Source: Marinobacter sp. ANT_B65
GTDB taxonomy: Bacteria; Pseudomonadota; Gammaproteobacteria; Pseudomonadales; Oleiphilaceae
Assembly: GCF_002407605.1 (NCBI RefSeq)
Contig: NZ_NXGV01000001.1
Span: 62,643 to 126,642 of the forward strand
Direction: 5' to 3'
Length of the DNA: 64,000 nt
In this document: piece after piece, positions 43,809 through 52,130 of the stretch
Numbering within the stretch: position 1 is the first letter of the stretch
Layout: every line of letters begins with the position of its first letter
The notes under the pieces: model-generated
The model's input: the letters and a program-made list of their open reading frames with translations, nothing else
Told to the model about the DNA's origin: nothing
The model's database searches: none
Translations under genes and position numbers: made by a program

Positions 43809-44356
43809 GTGACTGGATTTGTACATAACCAATACAAACCCGTTCCAGCGCTTGCTGAAACCCGCATTAGTGAACCGTTGTCAGTAGAACCGATAAAGTC
43901 ACCAGGTAACCTGGGAAAAGCGGGGCAGGGTGAAAAGATCGAAACGGACGAGGCGTAACAAAAAATACCGTGTAGGAGATCTCTCACACAACCTTAGGTA
44001 ATGTCCTCTAAAAACCACCACCAGGAACCGTAAGCTGGTACCGAGCTGCTTGGCCAGGAAGGTCAGAGCATACCGCCGGCAAGGAGCCAGGCAAGCGCGA
44101 CACCTCTAGAGTGGTGTGACTTCAGGGAGAGGTCTGGTAGCGATTTTTGAAGAGGATATATGTGCCGTTCGCAAGGGATTATTGGCGTAAGGGCCATCGC
44201 TCCGGTCAATCAAGACTTCGGCTAGGTGCTCGGTCAGGCCCATCTGGCGGTCGACGCAGTCTGGCCTCTGAAAAGTTGGAAGTGAGATAATGTCTGATCA
44301 CAAAGTAAACAAGCGTGTTCAGCCATCAAAAGACGAGATCAATTCAGGGAAAAAGT
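43809..44356 (+). other. Structured non-coding stretch, possible 5' remnant of a group II intron
   Basis: The interval 43579-44289 contains no credible long gene. From GTGAC at 43809 the sequence is rich in short purine-rich hairpins and tetraloop-like GAAA/GTAA steps (CCAGGTAACCTGG at 43900-43912, GGGTGAAAAGATCGAAACGG, GGTACC). It ends in a small reading frame with a basic N-terminus. This layout, a long structured leader then the start of a basic protein, is that of domain I to IV of a bacterial group II intron. No domain V hairpin, reverse transcriptase domain or 3' end is visible, so only a truncated 5' part could be present. Confidence 0.3.
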
Positions 44357-44364
44357 ATGTCTAA
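44290..44364 (+). CDS. Short basic reading frame, possible truncated intron-encoded protein start
   Basis: A 24-codon frame beginning MSDHKVNKRVQPSKDEINSG and ending KKYV. It is rich in Lys and Arg and has a GGAAGTGAG Shine-Dalgarno before the ATG. Its stop overlaps the start of the hydrolase gene by 8 bp. It may be a real leader peptide for that gene or the first residues of a group II intron reverse transcriptase whose remainder was lost. Neither can be proved here. Confidence 0.3.
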   Translation: MSDHKVNKRVQPSKDEINSGKKYV

Positions 44365-45544
44365 TTATTATCTGAACCGCCGTAAGTTCCTTCAAGGCAG
44401 CGCTGTTCTGGGCGCCGGTCTTCTTGCGCCGGCCATCTTTTCCAGTGCAGCCAGCGCAACCAGTCCTTGCGATAGGGGTGATGTAACGTATCGAAAACTT
44501 ATTACGGCTATCGGTGAATCAACTTTCCGAGGTTATTTGGGCGGCACAGACTACCCTTGGTGTTATGATAAAAGCATACCACAGCAAGTGGAAGATGCAG
44601 TGCGCGCTAAGGGGTTGAACTATTCAGTGGACAACAGGGCCATATCGTCTACGAAGGTAATTTGTCATGTAGCACCCGGTGCTGCCGGATCAGATGAGGT
44701 GTTGGCAGAAACGAATACCAATATAGTCATTCTAAATTTTGGTATCAATGATGCTGTTTACGGGACTGTTGACGAGTTTAAATCTAAATTTTGTGAGTTA
44801 ATTGAGAACTGCAAAAAGGCAGGAAAGCGTGTCGTGGTTACCCACCCGAATAAAATCAAAATGGATGACCCTGATGACCGTTGGATAGAAGAAACGCTAA
44901 CGGAAATTAGCGCTGCCATCACAACTATTTGCCAAAACAAAAACGTTGAACTAGTTACTGATGGACTTGTTTACGTCGAACTGGATGACCAGTTTCATCC
45001 AGTTGCCGGCGCCGAAGGTTACATCAAAGCCGGGAAAAAACTAGTTGACCATGTTTCGACTATTGCCCCGGTGGTCGCACGTCAAGCTCGTATTGTCGGT
45101 GCCTATGTTGCTCTATTTGGCCGAACAGCTGAAAAAGGTGGTTTAGACTATTGGGAATCCCGTCTAGCTAATGAAGATCAAGATGAACTGCTCACCGAGA
45201 TGGCGAATTATTTGCCTGATTACACCCCCTCAGCTTTTGTCAAAACTGTTTACCAAAACCTTTTCGGTCGTTCCGCTGACCAAGGGGGGCTTAATTTTTG
45301 GTCGAAAGTCATTACAGATAACCCCCAGTCCGGAAAAGGGCAAATGCTCAACGGTATAATTGACACGATGCAGAATGGAACATCATCCAGGCAATCGGAT
45401 ATTGATACTTATCGTCACCGCGTGCATTGTGGTATGGCATATGGTGCGGTGTATGGAATAACCGATGTTGCTAGTGACCATAACTTGGCTGTTGTCAATA
45501 ATACGTGGCAGAGTGTTCGTGCATATACCGAATCTTTATTTTGA
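44357..45544 (+). CDS. Tat-exported SGNH-like hydrolase with DUF4214 repeats
   Basis: 395-residue protein. The Tat signal contains LNRRKFLQGSAVLGAGLLAPAIF. An SGNH/GDSL-like domain follows: GES in ITAIGESTFRG (block I, Ser), ILNFGINDAVYG (block III, Asn) and DDQFHPVAGAEGY (block V, Asp and His), with a Cys-rich segment between. The last 120 residues hold two DUF4214-type repeats (IVGAYVALFGRTAEKGGLDYW and VKTVYQNLFGRSADQGGLNFW), a module of surface or S-layer-associated proteins. It probably de-esterifies a glycan or lipid at the cell surface. Base composition is clearly AT-richer than its neighbours, indicating transfer. Start 44357 is the last Met before the twin Arg. Confidence 0.75.
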   Translation: MSNYYLNRRKFLQGSAVLGAGLLAPAIFSSAASATSPCDRGDVTYRKLITAIGESTFRGYLGGTDYPWCYDKSIPQQVEDAVRAKGLNYSVDNRAISSTKVICHVAPGAAGSDEVLAETNTNIVILNFGINDAVYGTVDEFKSKFCELIENCKKAGKRVVVTHPNKIKMDDPDDRWIEETLTEISAAITTICQNKNVELVTDGLVYVELDDQFHPVAGAEGYIKAGKKLVDHVSTIAPVVARQARIVGAYVALFGRTAEKGGLDYWESRLANEDQDELLTEMANYLPDYTPSAFVKTVYQNLFGRSADQGGLNFWSKVITDNPQSGKGQMLNGIIDTMQNGTSSRQSDIDTYRHRVHCGMAYGAVYGITDVASDHNLAVVNNTWQSVRAYTESLF

Positions 45545-45572
45545 TATGAGGGGTGCTGTTTTTGGAGCTCCT

Positions 45573-45661
45573 TTGCAGTTTGAAAGAATTTTCAGAGTTA
45601 ATTGAGAGCTGCAAAAGGGGAGAAAGCGTGTCGTGGTTGCCAACAGGAACAGCATCAAAAA
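45573..45661 (+). pseudogene. Degenerate copy of part of the SGNH hydrolase gene
   Basis: 45587-45661 aligns with 44787-44862 inside the hydrolase gene. The blocks AGTTAATTGAGA, CTGCAAAA and AAAGCGTGTCGTGGTT are identical and the rest is diverged, with a one-base deletion that breaks the frame. Similarity fades upstream near 45573. The two copies start exactly 800 bp apart. This is the relic of a duplicated or second related gene. The interval 45662-46513 (about 850 bp) contains no gene I can support. Confidence 0.7.
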
Positions 45662-46513
45662 AATCTGATAGCCATGAGGAAATAGACATGATGTTTTGGC
45701 CTGTCCTTCTCAATGTGGCTCTGCATTCGAGTATACCATCCTCAAATGTAACCAACGAATGTTGAGGGTGGGTAGGTCAAATATCGTGTCTAGGTCTATC
45801 AGATTAGTCCTTCCTGACGCAGATTTGATTAATTGATTTTCGCTTGCGATATTCTCTGAATAAATGGAATCGCCGTATTCAATTTCTTGATGAGGAGACT
45901 CCTTCTCGTCACTAAGTAGCAGTAATCGTTCGATCCAAAGGGGTTGAATATGCGTAGCGAGCAGGTTGTGTCAGTTCCGAATCACTTAAATGTCTACATT
46001 CAGAAACTTTCTTTAACTGATACTCACTATCATTGTGTCATACCGCAGAAATGCGTTGGTAGCCGGAGGCATTCACTACTCGACGTTTCTGCTGCATCTG
46101 ATTACCTGAAACTGCCACCACACACTACGACGGCCATTTTGTCGTCCCCCTCGTCGGTTTCCGTGCCAGGAGTTTGCTATTATCTCTGCCAGACCGAAAC
46201 CCGCCCTGTTTTCAGGTAGTTCTCTCTTTTAGCTAATTCTGTGTTCGGATCTACCTGACCGCATTCCGGGTCTGTTGAGCTCGTCACCAGCCAATGTGTG
46301 TACTTCTGCCCAGTCTGTCCTGATACCATTGTAAGTGGATTAGTGCGCATTATTGTTCAAGAAAATGGAACGCAGGAAAATTGGATTGCTGTCGAAGCTG
46401 TGATCTGAAATCCATAGCTTAGATAAGCTGGTGAATATTAAATTGAGCTGCGCCCTGGGAGAGAAGTTAGCGTGTTAGCCGTGAAAATTTGAAGAGTGTC
46501 TTTCAGTAGGGCA

Positions 46514-46546
46514 TAAAAAAAGCCCCTGAAGTCAGGGGCTTTTTTC
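46514..46546 (-). terminator. Bidirectional terminator after ssrA
   Basis: AGCCCCTGA and TCAGGGGCT form a 9-bp stem flanked by A6 on the left and T6 on the right, so it works on both strands. It lies 9 bp after the tmRNA 3' end and serves as its terminator. Confidence 0.9.
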
Positions 46547-46554
46547 TCTTTGGT

Positions 46555-46917
46555 TGGTGGAGACGGCGGGAATTGAACCCGCGTCCGCCAGCACTGTGCC
46601 TTGAGATCTACATGCTTATGTCCTTCAATTGATTTAACCTCAAGCGACCCGAAGGCCAGGGTGCAAGAGGCGAGTTCTTTAAATCTTAGCCGCTAGCCAG
46701 TGAACTCTGGATAACGGAGCATCCCGTAAGCGATGACGTCCTGAGATGTAGCTCTGGGCTACGGGCGACCCAGTCAGGACGACTAGCAGCTTACGCTGCT
46801 AGTGCGTAGTTTTCGTCGTTTGCGACTATTGCATTGCAGCTTTGGATTAACGAGATTCGCTGCCATCTCGACATGCACCCAAGGGTTCGCCACCAGCGTC
46901 GAAGCCATGTCGTCCCC
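46555..46917 (-). ncRNA. ssrA: tmRNA
   Basis: 363-base transfer-messenger RNA that rescues stalled ribosomes together with SmpB (smpB lies at 48563-49042). The 5' end is GGGGACGACATGG at 46917, and the 3' end carries the tRNA-like acceptor arm with GGTTCAATTCCCGCC and encoded CCA at 46555. The tag frame (46794-46823, then TAA) reads ANDENYALAA, the usual gammaproteobacterial degradation tag. The upstream promoter fits the 5' end. The region just beyond the 3' end is the AT-richer patch described above; ssrA 3' ends are common integration sites. Confidence 0.97.
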
Positions 46918-46925
46918 TTACTCAC

Positions 46926-46955
46926 AGTATATGTGGGCGTCTTGCCCAACTTCAA
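46926..46955 (-). promoter_or_regulatory. ssrA sigma-70 promoter
   Basis: On the minus strand TTGAAG (46950-46955), an 18-bp spacer and TATACT (46926-46931) are followed by eight bases and then the GGGG at 46917. The spacing independently supports the tmRNA 5' end. Confidence 0.8.
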
Positions 46956-47005
46956 GGCTTCTTTGTTGCTGTTTTGCACAAGCGGCTCTGTAACCCCGTT
47001 AAATG

Positions 47006-48427
47006 TCAGCCTGTCTTTTGCTTTGTTCTTTTGTGTCTGCCCGCCAGGGCCGCGTGGTTCAGGGCTTTAAAGCTTTCGTGGAAGTAGTTCATTACGGCGT
47101 TCGGGTCTGCATGAATAGCTTTGTCGACGGTAATGCCAAACTGAACTGTGCCGGCGTAGCTGAAAATACTCATGCCAATACCGATGTTTCCGCTTTGAGG
47201 TACCCAGAACATGGGCTGGGTTACCTTGCTCCCTGCCAGATACAGGGCTTCTTTCGGCCCGGGTACGTTGGTGAGCACGGCAGATGCTTTGTTGCTCAGG
47301 AGTTCCAGTGCCCGCCGTTCAAGAATGTCGGGACCACGGCCGAATAAATCAAGGAGGCTGTAGGTAACCTGTGCCTGATACGACTGTTTCAGGCTGTTCA
47401 TGTTCTCGTGAACCTGCCGGAAGCACATCAGTGGATCCATCACTTCCGCCGGAAGTGTCACCAGTACCATGCCGAACTTGTTCCCCAGGGTTTCTATAGG
47501 CTGGTCGAGAGGGCGGAGGTTGAACGGAACGGCAACGCGGATTCCGCGCTCCGGCACGGCCTCCTTATTAGCTGCAAAGTGTCTTTGCAGGGCCCCTGTT
47601 ACCGTACATAGCAGTACGTCGTTGATGGTGCCGCCCAGAGCCTTTGAGCACGCCTTTACTTCTGCAAGATCCAGCGGATCTGCCCAGGACACCTGCTTGC
47701 GGCCTGAGAGGGGCGTCTTTAGTCCGGTTTTCGGCTCGAAGGGGGCAAGGCCCAGTTTTATAAGATCTACAACAAAGCTGCTGGCGGTTGAAGCCAGCTT
47801 GATGGGGTAGCTGGGTTCTTCCCGCATGGACTGGATGAACAGGCGGGCCTGACTTGTGGCGGCCTGGGTATTGTCGACCACGCGATGGAGCAGCCGCTGA
47901 ACCGGGGATCTCTGTTTGGTTTTTGACGCGCGTCTGGGTGCTACCTTTCCCGGTTTTGGGTCTGGAGTTTTGTCTGTGAGGGACAGCATGACCCGAACCA
48001 GTGAAATACCGTCAGCAATACAATGATGGATGCGCACCAGCAGGGCGCTGCCGCCATCATAGTTATCGATATAGTGCATTTGCCAGAGCGGTCGGCGGAA
48101 ATCCAGCGAGGAACTGTTCATATCACTCGCTAGTTTCTGAAGCTCGGCTTTGTCAGCCTTGCCGGGGAGGGCAATCTGGTGGAGGTGATTGTCCAGGTCA
48201 AACAGGGGGTCGTCCTGCCAGTAGGTTTTGTCCCCGTTGTCCACAACCCGCTGTCGGAAACGGCTGAAGCGCAGGAACCGCTCCTCAATCGTATGTTTAA
48301 GACGGCTCATGGGAATGGGGCGTTCAAGGGTAAGAACGCCGCATATCATCATTGGATTCTCTGGCGTGTCCATTCGCAGCCACGCTCGATCTACGGCCGA
48401 CATGGGAATTTGAGTTGGTGGTGGCAT
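47006..48427 (-). CDS. Wax ester synthase/diacylglycerol acyltransferase
   Basis: 473-residue WS/DGAT that joins acyl-CoA to fatty alcohol or diacylglycerol, making storage wax esters and triacylglycerol. The catalytic HHxxxDG motif is HHCIADG at residues 134-140, and the C-terminal block NVPGPKEALYLAGSKV and a family PLFDLDNHLHQ near residue 75 are typical. ATG 48427 follows GAGGGAGGGCC; an upstream ATG at 48508 adds 27 unsupported residues. The length matches Marinobacter isoenzymes. It lies between smpB and ssrA, on the same strand. Storage-lipid formation may use acetate from the alcohol oxidation cluster. Confidence 0.92.
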   Translation of the reverse strand: MPPPTQIPMSAVDRAWLRMDTPENPMMICGVLTLERPIPMSRLKHTIEERFLRFSRFRQRVVDNGDKTYWQDDPLFDLDNHLHQIALPGKADKAELQKLASDMNSSSLDFRRPLWQMHYIDNYDGGSALLVRIHHCIADGISLVRVMLSLTDKTPDPKPGKVAPRRASKTKQRSPVQRLLHRVVDNTQAATSQARLFIQSMREEPSYPIKLASTASSFVVDLIKLGLAPFEPKTGLKTPLSGRKQVSWADPLDLAEVKACSKALGGTINDVLLCTVTGALQRHFAANKEAVPERGIRVAVPFNLRPLDQPIETLGNKFGMVLVTLPAEVMDPLMCFRQVHENMNSLKQSYQAQVTYSLLDLFGRGPDILERRALELLSNKASAVLTNVPGPKEALYLAGSKVTQPMFWVPQSGNIGIGMSIFSYAGTVQFGITVDKAIHADPNAVMNYFHESFKALNHAALAGRHKRTKQKTG

Positions 48428-48562
48428 AGGCCCTCCCTCGATGCTGCACCGGACAGCTGCAGTATATGCAGCATAAAAATGGGTGCATAGAGAGTGAGTA
48501 TGCGACACAAGTTACCCGCGGCCCATGACGCGGGTCAGGAAAACTGTCTGTTAAATTAACCG

Positions 48563-49042
48563 TCAGGCGTTGCCGTCACGCAGGATGCGCTGTTTCTGGC
48601 GATTCCAGTCCCGCTCTTTCTCGGTGGCGCGTTTATCAAACAGTTTTTTGCCTTTCACCAAGGCGATTTCGCATTTTACTTTGTTCTTTTTCCAATACAG
48701 CGCCAGGGGCACGCAGGTTTGGCCTGCCTGGCTCGTTTCCCCAATCAGTTTGGCCAGCTCTTTGGCATGGAGAAGCAGCTTGCGTGTACGGGTGGGGTCG
48801 GCAATAACGTGCGTGGAGGCTGCGGTAAGAGGCTGAAAGTGCCCACCCAGCAGGAAGGCCTCACCATCTTTCAGCAAGACATAAGCGTCCGTTATCTGGG
48901 CTTTCCCGGCGCGGAGTGATTTCACTTCCCAGCCGAGAAGGACAAGACCCGCCTCAAAGCGTTCTTCTATGTGATATTCGTGCTTCGCCTTCTTGTTCAA
49001 GGCGATGGTACTGCTCTGCGTACCAGGTTTTTTCTTGCTCAT
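48563..49042 (-). CDS. smpB: SsrA-binding protein SmpB
   Basis: 159-residue tmRNA-binding protein needed for trans-translation. It begins with a basic N-terminus, then [38 protein letters not shown], indicated here by its core [20 protein letters not shown], the OB-fold core, and ends with the basic helix [21 protein letters not shown] that enters the decoding centre. Length is normal. Its RNA partner ssrA lies 1.6 kb downstream on the same strand. Confidence 0.96.
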   Translation of the reverse strand: MSKKKPGTQSSTIALNKKAKHEYHIEERFEAGLVLLGWEVKSLRAGKAQITDAYVLLKDGEAFLLGGHFQPLTAASTHVIADPTRTRKLLLHAKELAKLIGETSQAGQTCVPLALYWKKNKVKCEIALVKGKKLFDKRATEKERDWNRQKQRILRDGNA

Positions 49043-49228
49043 GAATCAATTATCCGGTTTCGGACGAATGAACGGGCCGACCGCACGCGGGTCGGCAAAA
49101 GGCGCATTGTAGCTCAGGAGTGCCAGACTGGTCACGAAATGGCCGTGAAAGGCCTGGTCGGTTCGTACGCGAGGGAGTCCTTCGGCTACACTGTCAGGCC
49201 AGACACTTTCCTGAGGCCAGAGGCGAAA

Positions 49229-50878
49229 ATGCCTACGCCATATCAAATACATATCGGGTCATTTACCCGGAAATCAACTTTTTTCTGGGCTGCAGTTGGT
49301 GCGACTGTAGGCCTGGCTAACCTGTGGCAGTTTCCCTATCTGGCAAGTCTGCACGGTGGTGGGTTGTTTATTTTGCTGTATCTCGGCTGTTTGTTGCTGG
49401 TCACTCTGCCTCTGATGGTTACCGAAGCCTCTATTGGCCGCTATGCGCGCCACGGCATTGTATTGGCAATGGATGGTCTGATTCGCAGTGCGAGAAGCTC
49501 AAGAGCCTGGATGGCTGCAGGCCGGTTCAGTATTCTGGCTGCTTTTTTGGTGCTGTCGTTTACTGCGGTGTTTGGGGCAATTGCGCTGGCCTATGTGTTT
49601 TTCGGTGCTACGGGTCAGTTTTCAGGCGCTGGTGAGCCTGAAGCGACAGAGGTTCTTGCAGGGCTGGTTTCTGATCCAAGGGCTCACCGGGAGTTTATGG
49701 GTTGGCATGCTTTTTTTCTGATTATGGTGCTCTGGGTGTCCGGGCAGGGGGTGGTTGAAGGTCTTGAGCGAGCTTTCAGAATAGTGGTGCCGGGCACGCT
49801 TGTACTCCTGCTTGCCTTGTTTGGTCTTGCGACCTGGTATGGTCGAATTGATGGTGCTATCAGCCAGATTCTTGGGATGCATCCGCAGGACCTCACCTGG
49901 GATAGCCTGCGTGCAGCACTGTTTCATGCATTTTTTACTTTGGGCCTGGGAATGGGAGTGTGGGCAGTTCTGGGTGCTTACACAACACCGGACACGCGGT
50001 TGAAGCGATCCATTCTGGCGGTTGTTCTGATGGACACGCTGGTAGCGATTCTGGCTGGATTGATGATTTTCGCCATGGCTACGGATAACAGTATTTTTGA
50101 TGGCGAGAGAGGGTTTAGCCTGCTGTTTGTGTCGCTGCCGGTTACGCTTGCTGAGCTTCCTGCAAGCCAGTTCATTATCGCGACTGTTTTTCTTCTGGTG
50201 GTAATGATTGTGTGGGCGACCGCCCTGGCTTTGCTGGAGCCGGTTGTCGGCTGGTTTCGTGAATGGACCGGCGCGCCCAGAGAACTGACAGTAATTCTTG
50301 TAGGGTTGGCGGTTTGGGTCGCGGGCCTGGCATCTCTGTTCTCATTCAATGTGTGGGCAGACTACAGGCTTGGTGGAGCGACAGTTTTTCGCTGGCTGGA
50401 GTTGATAACCGGAGGGTTGATGATTCCTCTGGTGGCGATTCTGATCGCTCTTTTTACTGGCTGGTGCATGACGCGCAACCTCTCAAAAATTATGCTCGGA
50501 ACAGCGCCAAAACTCTTTGGTGCAATCTGGTTTTGGGTTATGCGCCTGGTGCTGCCCGTAGTCGTTGTCTATATCGGAGTTCACTATACCGCGGCTTCGC
50601 TGGTAAACCTGTGCGACAACGGCAGCAGGGCCTTCTGGTGTGAGCCTGCTCCCGGTATGGTTTTACAGGACAAGACGGGTGCGTCTTCTGGAGCGACGGC
50701 TGCAGCCGGCCATACTGAAGATAGTAGTGGGGAGAGCACTCTGGCAGGGAAGGAAGCTGATGACAGCTCAGATGAGCCGCGCCCTGCCGGACAGGCACCT
50801 GCAAGTGAGCCGGTTGAAGAGCAATCGCCTCCTGAAAATGCCCCTAAAGACGACGATATCCTTTATCATAGTGTCTGA
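49229..50878 (+). CDS. SNF-family sodium-dependent transporter with charged C-terminal tail
   Basis: 549-residue neurotransmitter:sodium symporter (LeuT-type) with 11-12 membrane segments. The N-terminal signature FFWAAVGATVGLANLWQFPYL carries the unwound helix 1 that binds Na+ and substrate; helix 6 and 8 regions are HAFFTLGLGMGVWAVLGAY and LPASQFIIATVFLLVVMIVWA. ATG 49229 follows AGAGG; the open frame upstream is antisense to smpB. The last 75 residues (from about 475) are Ser, Ala, Glu and Asp-rich, without a fold, an unusual addition. It probably imports an amino acid or a solute; the substrate is unknown. Confidence 0.88.
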   Translation: MPTPYQIHIGSFTRKSTFFWAAVGATVGLANLWQFPYLASLHGGGLFILLYLGCLLLVTLPLMVTEASIGRYARHGIVLAMDGLIRSARSSRAWMAAGRFSILAAFLVLSFTAVFGAIALAYVFFGATGQFSGAGEPEATEVLAGLVSDPRAHREFMGWHAFFLIMVLWVSGQGVVEGLERAFRIVVPGTLVLLLALFGLATWYGRIDGAISQILGMHPQDLTWDSLRAALFHAFFTLGLGMGVWAVLGAYTTPDTRLKRSILAVVLMDTLVAILAGLMIFAMATDNSIFDGERGFSLLFVSLPVTLAELPASQFIIATVFLLVVMIVWATALALLEPVVGWFREWTGAPRELTVILVGLAVWVAGLASLFSFNVWADYRLGGATVFRWLELITGGLMIPLVAILIALFTGWCMTRNLSKIMLGTAPKLFGAIWFWVMRLVLPVVVVYIGVHYTAASLVNLCDNGSRAFWCEPAPGMVLQDKTGASSGATAAAGHTEDSSGESTLAGKEADDSSDEPRPAGQAPASEPVEEQSPPENAPKDDDILYHSV

Positions 50879-50952
50879 TTGCAGTCGTGCTGGGTCTTCA
50901 TGCGCCTGTCATCATTTTTAAAGCGTGTTTGTAAGCAGGACAACCCGTTCCA

Positions 50953-51408
50953 ATGCCACATCAGATTGATAAGACAGCCCTGGTTATGCACTCTGCCGAG
51001 CGCATGTTTCACCTGGTTAATGACGTAGCCCGTTACCCTGAGTTTCTTCCCTGGTGTGCGGGTGCCGAGATTCATCAGCAGAGTCCGGAACAGATTATGG
51101 CTTCGTTGGAAATAGCCAAGGGTGGGGTGCGGCACAAGCTTACTACCCGTAATCAACTGCTGATGCCGGAAGCGATAGAAATGAATCTGGTCGATGGGCC
51201 ATTCCGTAATCTTACGGGGCGCTGGCACTTCAAAGCGCTGGATGAGAATGCCTGTAAAGTGATCCTGACACTGGAGTTTGAGTTCTCGGGCACGCTGTCG
51301 CGCATGACATTCGGGCCGGTGTTCAGCCAGGCAGCGACCACCATGGTGGATGCTTTCTGCCGCCGCGCAGATGATATCTACAAGGGGGTGGCAGATGCCG
51401 CACGTTGA
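50953..51408 (+). CDS. ratA: RatA/COQ10-family START-domain protein
   Basis: 151-residue SRPBCC protein of the RatA/Coq10 group. The typical start is ALVMHSAERMFHLVNDVARYPEFLPWC, shown by its core ARYPEFLPWCAGAEI, with the C-terminal helix FSQAATTMVDAFCRRADDIY. Homologues bind ubiquinone; E. coli RatA was also reported to interfere with ribosome assembly. It overlaps rnfH by 14 bp, the usual gammaproteobacterial ratA-ratB arrangement near smpB. Confidence 0.9.
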   Translation: MPHQIDKTALVMHSAERMFHLVNDVARYPEFLPWCAGAEIHQQSPEQIMASLEIAKGGVRHKLTTRNQLLMPEAIEMNLVDGPFRNLTGRWHFKALDENACKVILTLEFEFSGTLSRMTFGPVFSQAATTMVDAFCRRADDIYKGVADAAR

Positions 51409-51676
51409 AGTGGCATACGCCCGTCCAGATAAGCAGGAGATCATTCCTGTCCAGGTTCCGGACGGTACAACCGCTGTTGAGGCGGTCAAGCTGTCAGGTA
51501 TTGCTGAAATTTTTCCGGAAATTGATGCCGATTCGATTGATATGGGGATATTCGGCAAGGTTATCAAGAAACCTGCGGAGCATGAGTTGCGCGATGGAGA
51601 TCGGGTAGAGTTGTACCGTCCTCTCCAGATTGACCCGAAACAGGCTCGCCTGAACCGGGCCAAAAAGAAGTCCTGA
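51395..51676 (+). CDS. rnfH: RnfH-family ubiquitin-like protein (RatB)
   Basis: 93-residue beta-grasp protein of the UPF0125/RnfH family: VEVAYARPDKQEIIPVQVPDG at the start, SGIAEIFPEIDADSIDMGIFG, and GDRVELYRPLQIDPKQARLNRA at the end. ATG 51395 lies within the ratA 3' end, which indicates coupled translation. The cellular role is unclear. It converges with bamE with 5 bp between stops. Confidence 0.92.
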   Translation: MPHVEVAYARPDKQEIIPVQVPDGTTAVEAVKLSGIAEIFPEIDADSIDMGIFGKVIKKPAEHELRDGDRVELYRPLQIDPKQARLNRAKKKS

Positions 51677-51681
51677 CAGGG

Positions 51682-52008
51682 TCAGTAAGCCGGAGTTTCT
51701 TCCAGAAGCTGGGCTTCGTAATGTGAGTAACGATTGCCATCGTAATAGATGATGATGCGTTGTTCTTCAATATCGCCGCCACTGCGCTGGAACGTGTAAA
51801 CATAATATTCGCGGGAGCTGTCAACCGGGTTCAGCATAAGAGGGCTGCCGAGCAGCGCCTGAACCTGACTGCGTGGCATGCCTTCGTTAAGTTTGGTGAG
51901 CTCTTCATCAGTAACAATGTTGCCTTGTTGGACGTTGATCTTGTAAACGCCCGGGAAGGAACAGCCGGACAGAACCAGAGTGAGAATGAGAGCTGTGAGC
52001 TTTTGCAT
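51682..52008 (-). CDS. bamE: Outer membrane assembly lipoprotein BamE
   Basis: 108-residue lipoprotein of the BAM complex, which inserts beta-barrels into the outer membrane. The lipobox LVLSGCSFPG is followed by YKINVQQGNIVT, the conserved KLNEGMPRSQVQALLGSPLM and YYVYTFQRSGG. Length is normal. It diverges from fur with about 120 bp between starts, the arrangement usual in pseudomonads and relatives. Confidence 0.95.
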   Translation of the reverse strand: MQKLTALILTLVLSGCSFPGVYKINVQQGNIVTDEELTKLNEGMPRSQVQALLGSPLMLNPVDSSREYYVYTFQRSGGDIEEQRIIIYYDGNRYSHYEAQLLEETPAY

Positions 52009-52130
52009 CGCCGGAGGAAATCCTCTATCTTGAAATCGCCTGCCAAGGGCAGGTGTGGCACGGGTTAACCGTTAAATGGCGGCTTCATCATACCGGAAGC
52101 CGTGAGGCACACCAAAGAGTGAATAGTAAC

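Noticed and set aside
45944..46219. 91-codon open frame in the patch before ssrA
   Set aside because: No recognisable family, poor start context and unusual composition; probably chance in decaying DNA.
46440..46560. Attachment-site repeat of the ssrA 3' end
   Set aside because: I looked through 43600-46500 for a second copy of the tmRNA 3' sequence and found none, so an intact island boundary is not claimed.
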